From: Hymenobacter sp. GOD-10R
Lineage (GTDB): Bacteria; Bacteroidota; Bacteroidia; Cytophagales; Hymenobacteraceae
Direction of reading: 5' to 3'
Assembly (NCBI RefSeq): GCF_035609205.1
Contig: NZ_CP141184.1
Location: forward strand, 2,694,501 to 2,758,500
DNA: 64,000 bases
This document shows positions 16,869-26,499 of the stretch, one piece after another (positions within the stretch are counted from its first letter, which is position 1; the number at the start of each line of letters is the position of its first letter). The notes under the pieces are model-generated. The model searched no databases. It was not told the origin of the DNA and saw only the letters and a program-made list of their open reading frames with translations. The position numbers and the translations under genes were made by a program.

Positions 16869-17112
16869 GACTAGAGTTTACAAAACCTCGCCTTGGTGAT
16901 GGCGGCCAGAGTCTCGGCTGGTGATGCTCACTGGGACTTATAGAATGACGCCATCTGCCCCACATGGATTTCGGTGGTATTCTGTTCCAAACTGGGCCAC
17001 CACTTCCTCGGATACTCCTAGCCGCCTTTTGAACACAAAGAGCCGCCTTTTGGCTACAAGCGGTTCCTCCAAGCTAGAGTTCTTTGCCTGCTCAACTTCA
17101 GCAAATAAGAAT

Positions 17113-17925
17113 ATGACCTACACGCTAATAACCGGAGCCTCCGGAGGGATTGGGCAAGCCCTGGCCAGTAAATTGGCCGCGAAAAAACACAACCTCGTCT
17201 TAGTAGCTCGCAGCGCGGAGAAATTGGCCCTACTTAGCCAACAGCTACAGGCCGACTACGGCGTTCAGGTCACGTTCATCGCCGCCGATTTGTCTAAGCC
17301 AGATGCTCCGCACCACATTTATAGCAAGACCCAAAAGCATAACTGGGAAATTGACCTGCTAGTGAATAATGCAGGCATTGGCTCAGGAGGAGAGTTTGCC
17401 ACGCTGTCTTTGCAATCGGAGCTGGATTTGCTGCAACTCAATAATGCTTCGTTGGTAGCCATGACTCATCTGTTCCTGCAGCCTATGCGTGAACGAAGAA
17501 AGGGGCAGATCATAAATGTTGCGTCGATGACGGCCTTTATGCCGGTGCCGTATATGGCGACCTATGCCGCTAGTAAGGTGTTTGTACGCTCGTTTACGGA
17601 GGCTCTAACGGAGGAGTGCAAGCCGTACGGAATTGATGTACTGTTATTTGCGCCTGGGCTGACCAGAACTAACTTCAATGAAGCTGCCGGTATTAATAAT
17701 GAAAAGGCCGTCGGGCTAAGTTCTGACTACAAAACAGCTGATGCCCAGACGCCCGATGAGGTTGCGCAGGAGTTAGTGGAGGCTCTAGCTGCAAAAAAAC
17801 GTTTCCATGTGGCAGGAAGCAAAAATCGTTTTGGGGCTCGTCTGCTCACCTTATTGCCCAATGCTATGATTGCCCAATATATGGCCAGCTCTTACCAGAA
17901 GAAGCTAGCAAAAACAGCTAATTAG
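17113..17925 (+). CDS. Short-chain dehydrogenase/reductase
   Basis: A 270-residue classical SDR. The NAD(P)-binding TGASGGIGQALA lies near residues 7-18, LVNNAGIGSGG near 82-92, the catalytic Ser in VASMTAF, and the Y-x-x-x-K pair in MATYAASKVF. I chose the start at 17113 (MTYTLITGASG), which puts the Rossmann motif at its usual position. An upstream start at 16921 would add 64 atypical residues. Most similar in layout to DltE/YqjQ-like oxidoreductases of unknown substrate. An AraC regulator follows 6 bp downstream and is probably cotranscribed. Confidence 0.9.
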   Translation: MTYTLITGASGGIGQALASKLAAKKHNLVLVARSAEKLALLSQQLQADYGVQVTFIAADLSKPDAPHHIYSKTQKHNWEIDLLVNNAGIGSGGEFATLSLQSELDLLQLNNASLVAMTHLFLQPMRERRKGQIINVASMTAFMPVPYMATYAASKVFVRSFTEALTEECKPYGIDVLLFAPGLTRTNFNEAAGINNEKAVGLSSDYKTADAQTPDEVAQELVEALAAKKRFHVAGSKNRFGARLLTLLPNAMIAQYMASSYQKKLAKTAN

Positions 17926-17931
17926 GGGCTT

Positions 17932-18843
17932 ATGGAACCGATCAGCACCGTTCACATTCAGTCGATCAAGCAGTTGCATCAGCTCTTGCAACTGCCCAAG
18001 CCCACGCATCCACTGGTCAGTCTGATCCAGTTTGAGCACTTTCCTAAAATCGCCATTGAACAGCGGACGAGGCTAATCACGGATTTCTACCAGATAACGC
18101 TCAAAACGGAATGCCCTTGTCGACTACAATACGGACAAAGTATGTTCGACTTCGACGAAGGGGTGATATCCTGCTTTGGGCCCAAGCAGGTGAGCTTTCT
18201 GGAGAAGGATTTTCGCTTCGCCACTGCCGGCTGGCAGCTATCGGTCCATCCAGATTTCTTGCGGAACTTCCCCTTGGGGAGCAAGATCAAATCCTACGGC
18301 TATTTTGACTACGCCGTCAATGAAGCGCTGATTCTGTCCGAAGAAGAGCAGCAAGCCGTGGAAGCCATTTTTCTCCAATTGCGAAAAGAATCCATGCGGC
18401 CGATCGACAATTTTAGTCAGGAGGTATGGATTACCAATATTGAACTGCTGCTGACGTACTGCAATCGGTATTACAACCGGCAGTTTATCACCCGCAAAGC
18501 CGTGAACAGCGAATTGTTAGTGAAGGTGGAGCAGGTGCTGAATAACTATTTTGCCGCACCCCACCCAGACCTAGGTTTGCCGACTGCTCAGTATGTAGCG
18601 GATAGCTTGCATTTATCGTCCAAATATCTGAGTGACTGCTTAAAACAGCTCACCGGCAGCACAACCCAGCAGTTGATCCACGAACGACTCATTGAGCAGG
18701 CAAAAGAGAAACTGTTGACCACGACGCTTTCCGTCAGTGAAATTGCGTATGCCTTGGGGTTCGAGTATCCACAGTCCTTTAGCAAGCTCTTTAAAGCCAA
18801 GACCCAGCAAACCCCCTTGCAATTCCGAGCAGATTATAATTAG
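17932..18843 (+). CDS. AraC family transcriptional regulator
   Basis: 303 residues. The N-terminal half is a cupin-like ligand/dimer domain (SLIQFEHFP ... FDFDEGVISCFGPKQ). The C-terminal AraC DNA-binding domain, about residues 200-300, has two helix-turn-helices (VADSLHLSSKYLSDCLKQLTG and VSEIAYALGFEYPQSFSKLFK). Genes of this type often control the SDR beside them. Here the two are 6 bp apart on the same strand. The perfect palindrome at 16836-16868 is a possible binding site. Ligand unknown. Confidence 0.92.
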   Translation: MEPISTVHIQSIKQLHQLLQLPKPTHPLVSLIQFEHFPKIAIEQRTRLITDFYQITLKTECPCRLQYGQSMFDFDEGVISCFGPKQVSFLEKDFRFATAGWQLSVHPDFLRNFPLGSKIKSYGYFDYAVNEALILSEEEQQAVEAIFLQLRKESMRPIDNFSQEVWITNIELLLTYCNRYYNRQFITRKAVNSELLVKVEQVLNNYFAAPHPDLGLPTAQYVADSLHLSSKYLSDCLKQLTGSTTQQLIHERLIEQAKEKLLTTTLSVSEIAYALGFEYPQSFSKLFKAKTQQTPLQFRADYN

Positions 18844-18981
18844 AAGGTCGTGCCTGGTAGTCCTGGCGGCAAGTCAGCGCATCCAATCAGGAATTGGCCC
18901 TCTGCTTTGTTGCTGATCAAGTTCTTCATCTGCGTTCGTGTGCTCGGCCGAACTGTATTGCTGGCGCATTGCTAGGTTTGG

Positions 18982-20841
18982 CTAAGCGACTTCGTTTTGA
19001 CTAGCTAGCGCCAAGGTAAACCCGAATGTGCTGCCCGTACCTAGCTCGCTCTCCACCCACAACTGCCCACCCTGGCTGGTGATAAACTCGCGGGCGATGC
19101 TCAAGCCTAACCCGGAGCCGCCTTTGTAGCCGTTTTTGTCCGGAATCTGGACGAAGCGCTGGAAGATTTTTTCCTGGTACTGCGGCGCGATGCCAGGGCC
19201 GCGGTCCTGTACCCGTACCTGCACTTGCTGCCCATCGGGGGCTAGGTCGGCGCGGATGCGAATGGCTTCTTGCTCAGGCGAGTAGCGGATGGCATTGGCC
19301 AGCAGGTTGAGCAGCACCCAGGTCGTTTTCTCGATATCGGCGCGCACGGCGGGCAGCGTTTCCGGTACTTGGATATCGAGCGTGAGCTGCTTGGGTTGGA
19401 GCTGAAGCTGGATGGTGTCGGCGGCAAACTGCACGATGTCATGGATGCGGCTGGGCTGGAAGTTGAGCTGGATGTTGCCCGATTCCAGCCGCGACACGTC
19501 GATTAGCTCGCCTACTAGCTTCAACAGGCGCTGGTTTTCGCGGTTGAGGGTAGCCAAAAGCTTCTGCTGCGCCTCGTTGATCGGGCCCACCCGCTGATCT
19601 TGCAACAGCATGAGGCTGAAGTTGATACTCGATAGGGGCGTTTTCAGCTCGTGCGATACCGTGGCCAGAAAGTTAGACTTGGCTTGGTCGAGCTTCTTAA
19701 AATCAGATACGTTGCGCAGCAGCAAGATCGAGCCCACAAACGCCTTCTTCTCCAAGGCCTCGTTGTAGGAAACCACGTCGTGCACGATGAGGCGGTAATA
19801 CAGTTCCTCGCCGCCTTGAGCTAAGGTAAGCAGCGGTGGGTCAGCCTCGCGACGATTGGCTGGCAAATCGAGGTGGCGCAGCATCTCACGGAGCAAGTCG
19901 TTTTCCTGCGCAACTTCGTCGGCGGCGCGGTTTTCAAGCTGTCCGAGCGGCAAGCCTAGCAAGTTGCTTACTACGGGATTCGCCACAATTACGCGGCGGT
20001 TTTGGTCAATCAGCAGCAGGCCTTCATCCAGGCTATTCACGATACTGACCACGCGGTTGCGCTCCGTAATTAGTTCGGCTAGGGTGGAGGTGCGGTAGTC
20101 GCGGAGTTGCAGCAGCATCTGGTTGAACGAACGCGCCACTTGGGTAAATTCGTCGTTGCCTTCTTCGGGAATGGAGGCGGTGAAGTCGTGGCGGGCGGCA
20201 TTAGCGAGGCTAGCTGTTAGCTGGCGCAACGGGGCTACCGTCGCCTCAGGCACGCTGAAAATGAACATCATCGTGAATAACACGCTGAAGGTCAGTAGGG
20301 CCACGGTGTAGCGGTTGGCTTTGGTGGCGGTTTGCTGGGCAACGACGTTCTTGCGCATCAAGGCCTGCATGTTGAGCTGCACCATGCGCGCCGTTTGTGC
20401 CCGCAGCAGTTGGTGGCGCGGTAAGATCTGTTCGAGGTAAAAGGCCGGCGTAGGGGCATTGCTGGACTGCGGATCGAGCAATAGTTGATAATCGGCAAAG
20501 GCACGCGTGAGGCTGTCTACTATTTGGCGTTCACCTACTTCGGTGATGTTGCCGGCTTCGCGGGTCAGGTTCTGGCGAAACCGTTGCAGCCCATTTTGCA
20601 GGGCAGGGGCGTAGTTGATAGATGCGGTGCCACCTAGGTAGCGCTGCTGCTCGAGAGGGGCTAGGTCGTCGAGGGCGGCAAACATCCGCTGGCCTAGCTG
20701 CACCGAGTAGAAGTTGTCTTGCAACACCATGGAGGAGGAGCGTTCCAGGCGCTTCACCGAGTACAACGCGTAGGCACTCACCCCGATGAGCATGGCCAAA
20801 ACTGCCAGAAAGCCGAGCGTAATCTTATTTTTTAGGTTCAT
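18982..20841 (-). CDS. Sensor histidine kinase (HAMP-PAS-HisKA-HATPase), kinase partner of the split KdpD
   Basis: 619 residues. TM1 is near 7-27, followed by an extracytoplasmic helical sensor region (about 30-180, four-helix-bundle-like). TM2 is near 183-205, then HAMP (about 203-257), PAS (SIVNSLDEGLLLIDQNRRVIVANPVVSNLLG, about 265-300), HisKA with phosphorylation site SHELKTP (H about 396), and HATPase with N-box LLNLLANAIRYSPE and G-boxes DRGPGIAP and GGSGLGLSIA. It lies 136 bp downstream of the KdpD N-terminal gene on the same strand, at the end of the kdp locus. In many bacteria KdpD is a single protein with both parts. Here the kinase seems to be a separate polypeptide. Its likely output is the NtrC-type regulator at 30661-32019. 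Confidence 0.9.
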   Translation of the reverse strand: MNLKNKITLGFLAVLAMLIGVSAYALYSVKRLERSSSMVLQDNFYSVQLGQRMFAALDDLAPLEQQRYLGGTASINYAPALQNGLQRFRQNLTREAGNITEVGERQIVDSLTRAFADYQLLLDPQSSNAPTPAFYLEQILPRHQLLRAQTARMVQLNMQALMRKNVVAQQTATKANRYTVALLTFSVLFTMMFIFSVPEATVAPLRQLTASLANAARHDFTASIPEEGNDEFTQVARSFNQMLLQLRDYRTSTLAELITERNRVVSIVNSLDEGLLLIDQNRRVIVANPVVSNLLGLPLGQLENRAADEVAQENDLLREMLRHLDLPANRREADPPLLTLAQGGEELYYRLIVHDVVSYNEALEKKAFVGSILLLRNVSDFKKLDQAKSNFLATVSHELKTPLSSINFSLMLLQDQRVGPINEAQQKLLATLNRENQRLLKLVGELIDVSRLESGNIQLNFQPSRIHDIVQFAADTIQLQLQPKQLTLDIQVPETLPAVRADIEKTTWVLLNLLANAIRYSPEQEAIRIRADLAPDGQQVQVRVQDRGPGIAPQYQEKIFQRFVQIPDKNGYKGGSGLGLSIAREFITSQGGQLWVESELGTGSTFGFTLALASQNEVA

Positions 20842-20935
20842 GCTGCTGAGCAGGCAAGATGTAGAACATTTAGGTGGTGTATGCCACAGGTCAAGTAGTG
20901 ACGCATTATCTCACAACTGATTGTTGATATAAAGA

Positions 20936-20960
20936 TCATGCTTCGATTAGTTCAGCATGA
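20936..20960. repeat. Fragment of the CATGCTGAGC repeat family (E12)
   Basis: TCATGC / GCATGA short inverted repeat with interior TTCGATTAGTTCA and right flank CGTCCTGG. The same order is seen at 53073-53111 (TTCGACTAGTACAGCATGACGTTCTGG). It looks like a degenerate single-hairpin copy between the split kdpD and its kinase gene. Confidence 0.4.
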
Positions 20961-20977
20961 CGTCCTGGGTTACATAA

Positions 20978-22141
20978 TCAATAGGTTATCAGATAAATAT
21001 CCACATCCCGGTTTCCGGCAGCGACGCGCCGCACGAGTTCGGCCGTTACGCTGCGGCGGGCGAGCTTATCCAGCCAACTTTTCTCGCTCGTAACGCCACA
21101 AATCAAGAGCGACACGTTTTGTTCGGCGGCCACGCGTAGCACTTCGGCTACCACGTCGGTGCCCTTCACCCGCAGGATCTGCCCGCCTAGCTCGGTAGCG
21201 AGCTGAAGGTTGTTGATGAGGTGGCGTTGCGTGGCCAGTCCGATGCGGTCCGACGATTCGGCGGGCGTTTGCACGTACAGCACCGCCCAACGGGCCCCGC
21301 CGAGGCGGTCGGCTAGGCGCGAGGTTTTGCGGATGATTTCTTTAGCGGCTTCCGCGTTGGTATTCACGCAGGCCAGCAGGCGGTCGGCGTTGCGGCGCTG
21401 AGGCTGCACCGTGGCGGCCGCGCCAGCATCGATCTGATGGCCAAGTTGATTGGCCACTTCTCGCAAGGCTAGCTCGCGAAGCTGCAACAAGTTTTGGGGT
21501 TGGAAGAAGTTGCGCAGGGCTGCCGGCACTTTCTGCGGATCGTAGATCTTGCCTTCCTCCAGACGCGTCCGCAACTCATCTACCGTCAGGTCGACGTTTA
21601 CCACCTCATCGGCTTGCTTCAGCACTTGGTCGGGCACCCGCTCGGTCACGTCGGTGCCGGTGATTTTCAGTACTTGGTCATGTAGGCTTTCCAGGTGCTG
21701 CACGTTCACGGCCGTAATCACCGAAATACCCGCGCGCACAATGTCTTCCACATCCTGCCAGCGCTTCTCGTTCTTGGAGCCCGGCACATTGGTGTGGGCT
21801 AGCTCATCTACGACCACTACTTGCGGCCGACGCTGCAACACGGCAGCTAGGTCCATTTCCTCCAACGCCCGACCCTTGTAGTACAGCGTTTTACGCGTCA
21901 GCAGGGGCAAGTCGCGCAGCTGCGCCACGGTGCCGAGGCGGCCGTGCGTTTCCACGTAGGCTAGCACCACATCCACGCCGTGATGGTGCAAGTCGTGGGC
22001 TTCTTGCAGCATGCGGTAGGTTTTGCCCACGCCCGCCGCCAGTCCTAGGTACACCTTGAGCCGGCCCCGCCGCTTCTGCTGCACCAAGCGCAGGAAGCGC
22101 TCAGCAGATTGGTCGCGCAGGTCATCTTCGGCCGGAGGCAT
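20978..22141 (-). CDS. kdpD: KdpD N-terminal sensor protein without kinase domain
   Basis: 387 residues. Residues about 20-230 are the KdpD sensor domain with Walker A GLAAGVGKTYRML, the box VYLGLAAGVGKT...LAYVETHGR, and VVVDELAHTNVPGSKNEKRWQDV. Residues about 250-385 are a universal-stress-protein (USP) domain (RRNADRLLACVNTNAEAAKEIIRK ... VSLLICGVTSEKSW). The four membrane helices, GAF and histidine kinase that follow in E. coli KdpD are absent, and the gene ends cleanly (IYLITY). A separate HAMP/PAS kinase gene lies directly downstream. It presumably senses K+ availability or cyclic-di-AMP/nucleotide ligands and acts on that kinase in trans. Confidence 0.93.
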   Translation of the reverse strand: MPPAEDDLRDQSAERFLRLVQQKRRGRLKVYLGLAAGVGKTYRMLQEAHDLHHHGVDVVLAYVETHGRLGTVAQLRDLPLLTRKTLYYKGRALEEMDLAAVLQRRPQVVVVDELAHTNVPGSKNEKRWQDVEDIVRAGISVITAVNVQHLESLHDQVLKITGTDVTERVPDQVLKQADEVVNVDLTVDELRTRLEEGKIYDPQKVPAALRNFFQPQNLLQLRELALREVANQLGHQIDAGAAATVQPQRRNADRLLACVNTNAEAAKEIIRKTSRLADRLGGARWAVLYVQTPAESSDRIGLATQRHLINNLQLATELGGQILRVKGTDVVAEVLRVAAEQNVSLLICGVTSEKSWLDKLARRSVTAELVRRVAAGNRDVDIYLITY

Positions 22142-22210
22142 GAGGTGAGGTGGTGAAATAGTGTGAGATGGTGAGTGTCTCTACGGCCTCGTGGCCGAAG
22201 CCAGAACGGT

Positions 22211-22310
22211 GTAGAGACGCATACTTGCGTCTCCTCGTTGAACGACTGGTGCTAGAACGACCTAAGTAAACAACATCAGCAACGATTGAGACGCAAGTAT
22301 GCGTCTCTAC
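22211..22310. repeat. Intergenic palindromic element E2
   Basis: Perfect 23-nt arms (22211-22233 and 22288-22310, beginning GTAGAGACGCATACTTGCGT). Each arm is itself a palindrome (GAGACGCA-TACT-TGCGTCTC). The interior has CGTTGAACGA (22236-22245) and CAACATCAGCAACGA (22271-22285), shared with E3 and E4. Located between the porin and kdpD genes. Confidence 0.9.
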
Positions 22311-22346
22311 ATCAGTAAGGAGCCTGTAACGCGGCTGGTAAAGAGA

Positions 22347-23459
22347 CTAAAACGACAGGGCAATGCTCGACGTCACGTTGCCGTAGCTGTCGGAGGTGCG
22401 GCCGTCTTTCTGCTGGAAGATGTTGCTCTTGGCATCCAGCAAGCGGCCTTCCACACGAAAAAGCACGTTGCTAGTGGGGGCGTAATCCAAATTGAGCGAA
22501 CCGCCTTTGAGCTTTACGTCGGCGTCGGTGGCGGCGGGCATAATGGAGTTGATAATCACCCCATGATCAGCGTTGTAGTACTCGACGCGGGCGGCGGCGG
22601 TCCACTTATCGGCTAGCTTGTAGCGCACGAAGGCGGCGCCCGTGTGCCAAGTGTCGGCTTTGGTGCCATCCTGGGCTTTTTCCTGCTTGCCCACGTCGAA
22701 CACCAGGGCTAGGCTCAGACGCTCGGTGGCCGTATAACTCGCGTAGAAATTATGGTAGTAGCGACGGCGCTTCACCGAGTCGGTGGGCTGCTCGTTGCCG
22801 TAGAAGGTGCTCGAGTTGATGAGCAGCTTGTCGGTGGGTTTCCACTGAATCTGGGTGCCGAGGGCTTTGCCTTGGTTGTTCTCGCGGATGTTTTGCCAGC
22901 CGTTCAGCGCCAGCGCCGTCAAGGTCAGCTCGGGGGCAACTTCGTAGGTGAAGCGGGCGCCGGCTTCGTAGTAGGGTGAGTTTTCAGCCATTAGCGAGCG
23001 GGTCAGCGTCCAGTTGTCCTTGCTCATGGCCGATTCGAAGCCGATGTGCGAGGTGAAAATACCTAGGTCAAGCCAGACTTTTTGGAAGGGCCGAAAACCG
23101 GCGTAACCCTCGTAGATGTGCTTGAAAATCTGATCTTCAGCAGCGTAGTTGGCCGTTACATACGTACCCGCATGTAGGGCGAAAGCTCCGCGCACCTTCT
23201 CATCCTGGTAGCGCACTCCCACGATGCCGTTGTTGATGGTAAACTCGTTTTGGCGGTCGTGGGAGTAGAGGAAGCCGGGGCGGTCGTGGGTGTTGGCGTG
23301 CTTGAAGTCGTAGCCGTAGTAGCCATCGACGAAGCCGTAGAAGGTGAGGAAACTAGCACTTGGGGCTTTGATAGAATCAGCGGCGGCGGGCTGCTCCTGG
23401 GCTACGGCAGACAAAGTGGGCAGCGTAAAGCCAAGGGCGAGCAGCAAAGAGTTTTTCAT
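22347..23459 (-). CDS. Outer-membrane beta-barrel porin (OmpL-like, 'BBP2' type) of the kdp locus
   Basis: 370 residues with a signal peptide (LALGFTLPTLSAVAQ, cut about residue 20) and then alternating amphipathic strands rich in aromatic residues (FYGFVDGYYGYDF, GFLYSHDRQNEFTINNGIVGVRYQ, AARVEYYNADHG). It ends in SIALSF, a typical outer-membrane beta-signal with terminal phenylalanine. The stretch NEFTINNGIVGV is characteristic of the Bacteroidota BBP2/OmpL-like porin family. It starts 7 bp from the end of kdpC and is almost certainly in the kdp operon, so it may supply K+ or ions across the outer membrane. That function is inferred from context. Confidence 0.87.
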   Translation of the reverse strand: MKNSLLLALGFTLPTLSAVAQEQPAAADSIKAPSASFLTFYGFVDGYYGYDFKHANTHDRPGFLYSHDRQNEFTINNGIVGVRYQDEKVRGAFALHAGTYVTANYAAEDQIFKHIYEGYAGFRPFQKVWLDLGIFTSHIGFESAMSKDNWTLTRSLMAENSPYYEAGARFTYEVAPELTLTALALNGWQNIRENNQGKALGTQIQWKPTDKLLINSSTFYGNEQPTDSVKRRRYYHNFYASYTATERLSLALVFDVGKQEKAQDGTKADTWHTGAAFVRYKLADKWTAAARVEYYNADHGVIINSIMPAATDADVKLKGGSLNLDYAPTSNVLFRVEGRLLDAKSNIFQQKDGRTSDSYGNVTSSIALSF

Positions 23460-23466
23460 GGGGAAA

Positions 23467-24033
23467 TTAACGACTAGCAGAAGCTAGGTTATCAAGAGCT
23501 AGGTTAAGGCGGAGTACGTTGACCCGGTCGGGGTTGATGATGCCTTTTTCTAGGTTGTTGGTAATTAAGTTTTTGATGGTATTTGGGTCGATGTTACGGG
23601 CTTTGGCAATGCGCCCCACCTGCACGTAAGCACCCTGCGCCGACAAGTGCGGATCGAGGCCAGAGCCCGACGCGGTAACCAGCTCGGCGGGCACCTGGGC
23701 TTTCGTCACGCTAGGATTTTGCAGCAGAAAGGTATCGAGGCGGGCCTTCACAGTAGCTAGGTACTCCGGGTTCGAAGGGCCTTTGTTGGAGCCAGCGGAA
23801 CCTGCTGCGTTGTAGTCCACCGCCGAGGGGCGCGAGTTGAAGTACTCGGGCCGGTCAAATTTCTGCCCCACATTGTCGTAGCCGACCACGCGGCCGTCTT
23901 TACTCACGGTTACCCCTAGGCCTTGGCCCGGTGCGAGTTGTGCCCCAGCCCACACGAGGGCCGGGTAAATAAGACAGCACACCACCAGCAGGACTAAGGT
24001 GAGGCGGATGGCTGGAAGCAGTTGGTTTTTCAT
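23467..24033 (-). CDS. kdpC: K+-transporting ATPase subunit C
   Basis: 188 residues. One N-terminal membrane helix (IRLTLVLLVVCCLIYPALVWAGAQL, about 9-33) and a periplasmic domain with KdpC motifs: FDRPEYFNSRPSAVDYNAAGSAGSNKGPSNPEYL, and SGSGLDPHLSAQGAYVQVGRIAKARN. KdpC stabilises the KdpA/KdpB complex and raises ATP affinity. It lies between kdpB and the porin gene. A 180-bp palindromic element (E4) separates it from kdpB, which is unusual for a complex needing fixed stoichiometry. Confidence 0.96.
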   Translation of the reverse strand: MKNQLLPAIRLTLVLLVVCCLIYPALVWAGAQLAPGQGLGVTVSKDGRVVGYDNVGQKFDRPEYFNSRPSAVDYNAAGSAGSNKGPSNPEYLATVKARLDTFLLQNPSVTKAQVPAELVTASGSGLDPHLSAQGAYVQVGRIAKARNIDPNTIKNLITNNLEKGIINPDRVNVLRLNLALDNLASASR

Positions 24034-24067
24034 TTTTAAAGAAGCTAAAAGCTAAGGTTAGAGCTAG

Positions 24068-24245
24068 TTCCCCTCCTTTTTTCAAGGAGGGGTGCCCAAA
24101 GGCGGGGTGGTTATTCGTTGAACGACTTGCGTATGACCGTTCTGGCTTAGTCGCTCTTTATCAACAACATCAGCAACGACGGTCAACCACCCCAGCGGCG
24201 CCTGCGGCACCGCGTCCCCTCCTCATCTGAGGAGGGGAGCTGTCG
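24068..24245. repeat. Intergenic palindromic element E4
   Basis: Arms made of C/G-rich hairpins (CCCCTCC...GGAGGGG at 24071-24092; TCCCCTCC...GGAGGGGA at 24216-24238) plus GGGGTGGTT / AACCACCCC. The interior holds CGTTGAACGA (24116-24125) and CAACATCAGCAACGA (24165-24179), the same core as E2 and E3. It sits between kdpB and kdpC. Confidence 0.85.
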
Positions 24246-24258
24246 TTCTTTTTGTCAA

Positions 24259-26304
24259 TTACATAAATACGCCTACCAGCAAGTCAATCAGCTTGATGCC
24301 GATGAAGGGCACGATTACGCCACCTAGGCCATATACGAGCAGGTTGCGGCGGAGCAGCGCCGAGGCGCCGATAGGCTTATAGGCCACCCCGCGCAAGGCC
24401 AGCGGTACCAGCGCCGGGATGATGATGGCGTTGAAGATAACGGCGCTCAGAATGGCCGACTGAGGCGATTCTAAGTGCATGATGTTCAAGGCACCTAGGC
24501 TCGGAATGGCGACCATGAACAAGGCCGGCACGATGGCGAAGTACTTGGCCACGTCGTTGGCGATGCTGAACGTGGTGAGCGTGCCGCGGGTCATGAGCAG
24601 CTGCTTGCCGATTTCCACCACTTCGATGAGCTTGGTGGGGTCGTTGTCGAGGTCGACCATGTTGCCGGCTTCCTTTGCGGCTTGCGTGCCCGAGTTCATG
24701 GCTACCCCCACGTCGGCTTGGGCGAGGGCGGGGGCGTCGTTGGTGCCGTCGCCCATCATGGCTACGAGCTTGCCACTTTGCTGCTCGGTGCGGATGTAGG
24801 TCATTTTATCCTCAGGCTTGGCTTCGGCAATGAAGTCGTCGACGCCCGATTTTTCGGCAATGAACTTCGCGGTCAGGGGGTTGTCGCCGGTTACCATCAC
24901 CGTTTTGATGCCCATTTTGCGCAGGCGCTCGAAGCGCTCCTGAATGCCGGGCTTGATGATGTCTTGCAGTTCGACTACGCCCATCACGCGGTCATTTTCG
25001 CTGACAACCAACGGTGTACCGCCGTTCGAGGCCACGGCTTCGGCGCGCTGCGTTACTTCCTGCGGGAAAGGCTGATTGGCCTTGTTGGCGAGCTGACGAA
25101 TAGCGTCAGAAGCGCCTTTGCGAATGTGGGTACCGTTAGCGAGCGTCACACCCGACGAGCGAGTTTCGGCGGTAAACTTGATCAGCTCAGCACCTTGCAA
25201 CCTAGCTTGGAGCGGCTGCGGGTCCACGTTTTGCTCGCGGGCTAGCTCCACAATACTCTTGCCCTCGGGTGTTTCGTCGGTGAGCGAGGCGGTGGTGGCT
25301 AGCTCGATAAGTGTGCGTTCGTCGACGCCAGGGGCGGGCCAGAAGTGAGTGGCTTTGCGGTTGCCGATGGTGATGGTGCCGGTTTTGTCGAGCAGCAGCA
25401 CGTCGATGTCGCCAGCGGTTTCCACGGCTTTACCCGATTTGGTGATGACGTTGGCCCGTAGCGCCCGGTCCATGCCGGCAATGCCGATGGCCGAGAGCAA
25501 GCCGCCGATGGTGGTCGGAATCAGGCACACAAACAGCGCAATGAACGAGGCAATGGCAATGGGTGTCTTGGAGTACACGGCGAAGGGTTGCAGCGTGACG
25601 CACACAATCACGAACACCAGCGTAAAGCCCGCCAGCAGGATAGTGAGGGCAATCTCGTTCGGCGTTTTCTGCCGGGCGGCGCCTTCTACCAGGGCAATCA
25701 TCTTGTCGAGGAACGACTCGCCGGGTGCCGTGGTCACGACTACCTTGATGCGGTCGGATAACACCTTGGTGCCACCCGTCACGCTGGATTTATCGCCGCC
25801 GGCTTCGCGAATTACGGGCGCCGATTCGCCCGTGATGGCCGATTCGTCAATGGTAGCTAGGCCCTCAATGATTTCTCCGTCGGTAGGGATGATTTCGCCG
25901 GCTTCCACCACGAACATCTGGCCTTTCTGGAGTTGGGAGGAGCTAACTGACGAGATGTTGCCTTTCTCATCGATGACGCGAGCGGGCGTTTCCTCGCGGG
26001 TTTTGCGCAAGCTTTCGGCTTGCGCTTTGCCGCGCGCCTCGGCAATGGCTTCAGCGAAGTTGGCGAACAGCAAGGTCAGTAGGAGCACCAGAAAGACCAC
26101 GAAGTTGTAGGCAAACGAGCCCTGCGCTGGGTCGGGGTTCACCAGCAGACCTAGGGTCACGAAGAGCATGACCACCGTGCCGAGCTCCACGGTGAACATC
26201 ACTGGGTTGCGGTACATCAGCCGCGGGTCGAGCTTCACGAAGGACTGCTTAAGCGCTTCCTTCACGAGCTGGGGCTGAAATAGGGATTGAGATTTGGGAG
26301 ACAT
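24259..26304 (-). CDS. kdpB: K+-transporting P-type ATPase, catalytic subunit B
   Basis: 681 residues, full length for KdpB. Phosphorylated aspartate D306 is in [13 protein letters not shown]. The actuator motif TGES spans 158-161 (its serine is the inhibitory phosphorylation site in E. coli). Nucleotide-domain KGAS is in [12 protein letters not shown], and hinge motifs [19 protein letters not shown] and [22 protein letters not shown] follow. About seven membrane helices are seen. It hydrolyses ATP to drive K+ uptake through KdpA in the inner membrane under K+ limitation. Repeat elements E7 (upstream, toward kdpA) and E4 (downstream, toward kdpC) flank it. Confidence 0.98.
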   Translation of the reverse strand: MSPKSQSLFQPQLVKEALKQSFVKLDPRLMYRNPVMFTVELGTVVMLFVTLGLLVNPDPAQGSFAYNFVVFLVLLLTLLFANFAEAIAEARGKAQAESLRKTREETPARVIDEKGNISSVSSSQLQKGQMFVVEAGEIIPTDGEIIEGLATIDESAITGESAPVIREAGGDKSSVTGGTKVLSDRIKVVVTTAPGESFLDKMIALVEGAARQKTPNEIALTILLAGFTLVFVIVCVTLQPFAVYSKTPIAIASFIALFVCLIPTTIGGLLSAIGIAGMDRALRANVITKSGKAVETAGDIDVLLLDKTGTITIGNRKATHFWPAPGVDERTLIELATTASLTDETPEGKSIVELAREQNVDPQPLQARLQGAELIKFTAETRSSGVTLANGTHIRKGASDAIRQLANKANQPFPQEVTQRAEAVASNGGTPLVVSENDRVMGVVELQDIIKPGIQERFERLRKMGIKTVMVTGDNPLTAKFIAEKSGVDDFIAEAKPEDKMTYIRTEQQSGKLVAMMGDGTNDAPALAQADVGVAMNSGTQAAKEAGNMVDLDNDPTKLIEVVEIGKQLLMTRGTLTTFSIANDVAKYFAIVPALFMVAIPSLGALNIMHLESPQSAILSAVIFNAIIIPALVPLALRGVAYKPIGASALLRRNLLVYGLGGVIVPFIGIKLIDLLVGVFM

Positions 26305-26324
26305 AGAGTTGTTGTGCTAACGTG

Positions 26325-26492
26325 CGCCTCACCCCTAGCCCCTCTCCGAAAAGGAGAGGGGAACTAGCTCTAGTTTTTAGAAGGCTAGCTTGAAGAGGTT
26401 GAACAGCAAAGTTTTAAAGCTAAAGGCCAGGCTAGTTTTCCGCAAGCGCTTGATGCGCGCTACCTTTTCGGAGAGGGGCTAGGGGTGAGGCG
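26325..26492. repeat. Intergenic palindromic element E7
   Basis: Outer arms of 30 nt are perfect inverted copies (26325-26354 with 26463-26492; starts CGCCTCACCCCTAGCCCCTC). The left side has an extra inner hairpin (CCCCTCTCCGAAAAGGAGAGGGG) whose counterpart is lost on the right. It is the same arm type as E6 at 42439. It lies between kdpA and kdpB. Confidence 0.88.
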
Positions 26493-26499
26493 ACTAGAA

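Noticed and set aside
16921..17112. 64-codon N-terminal extension of the SDR
   Set aside because: The residues do not resemble any SDR N-terminus, and the start at 17113 gives the normal Rossmann position.
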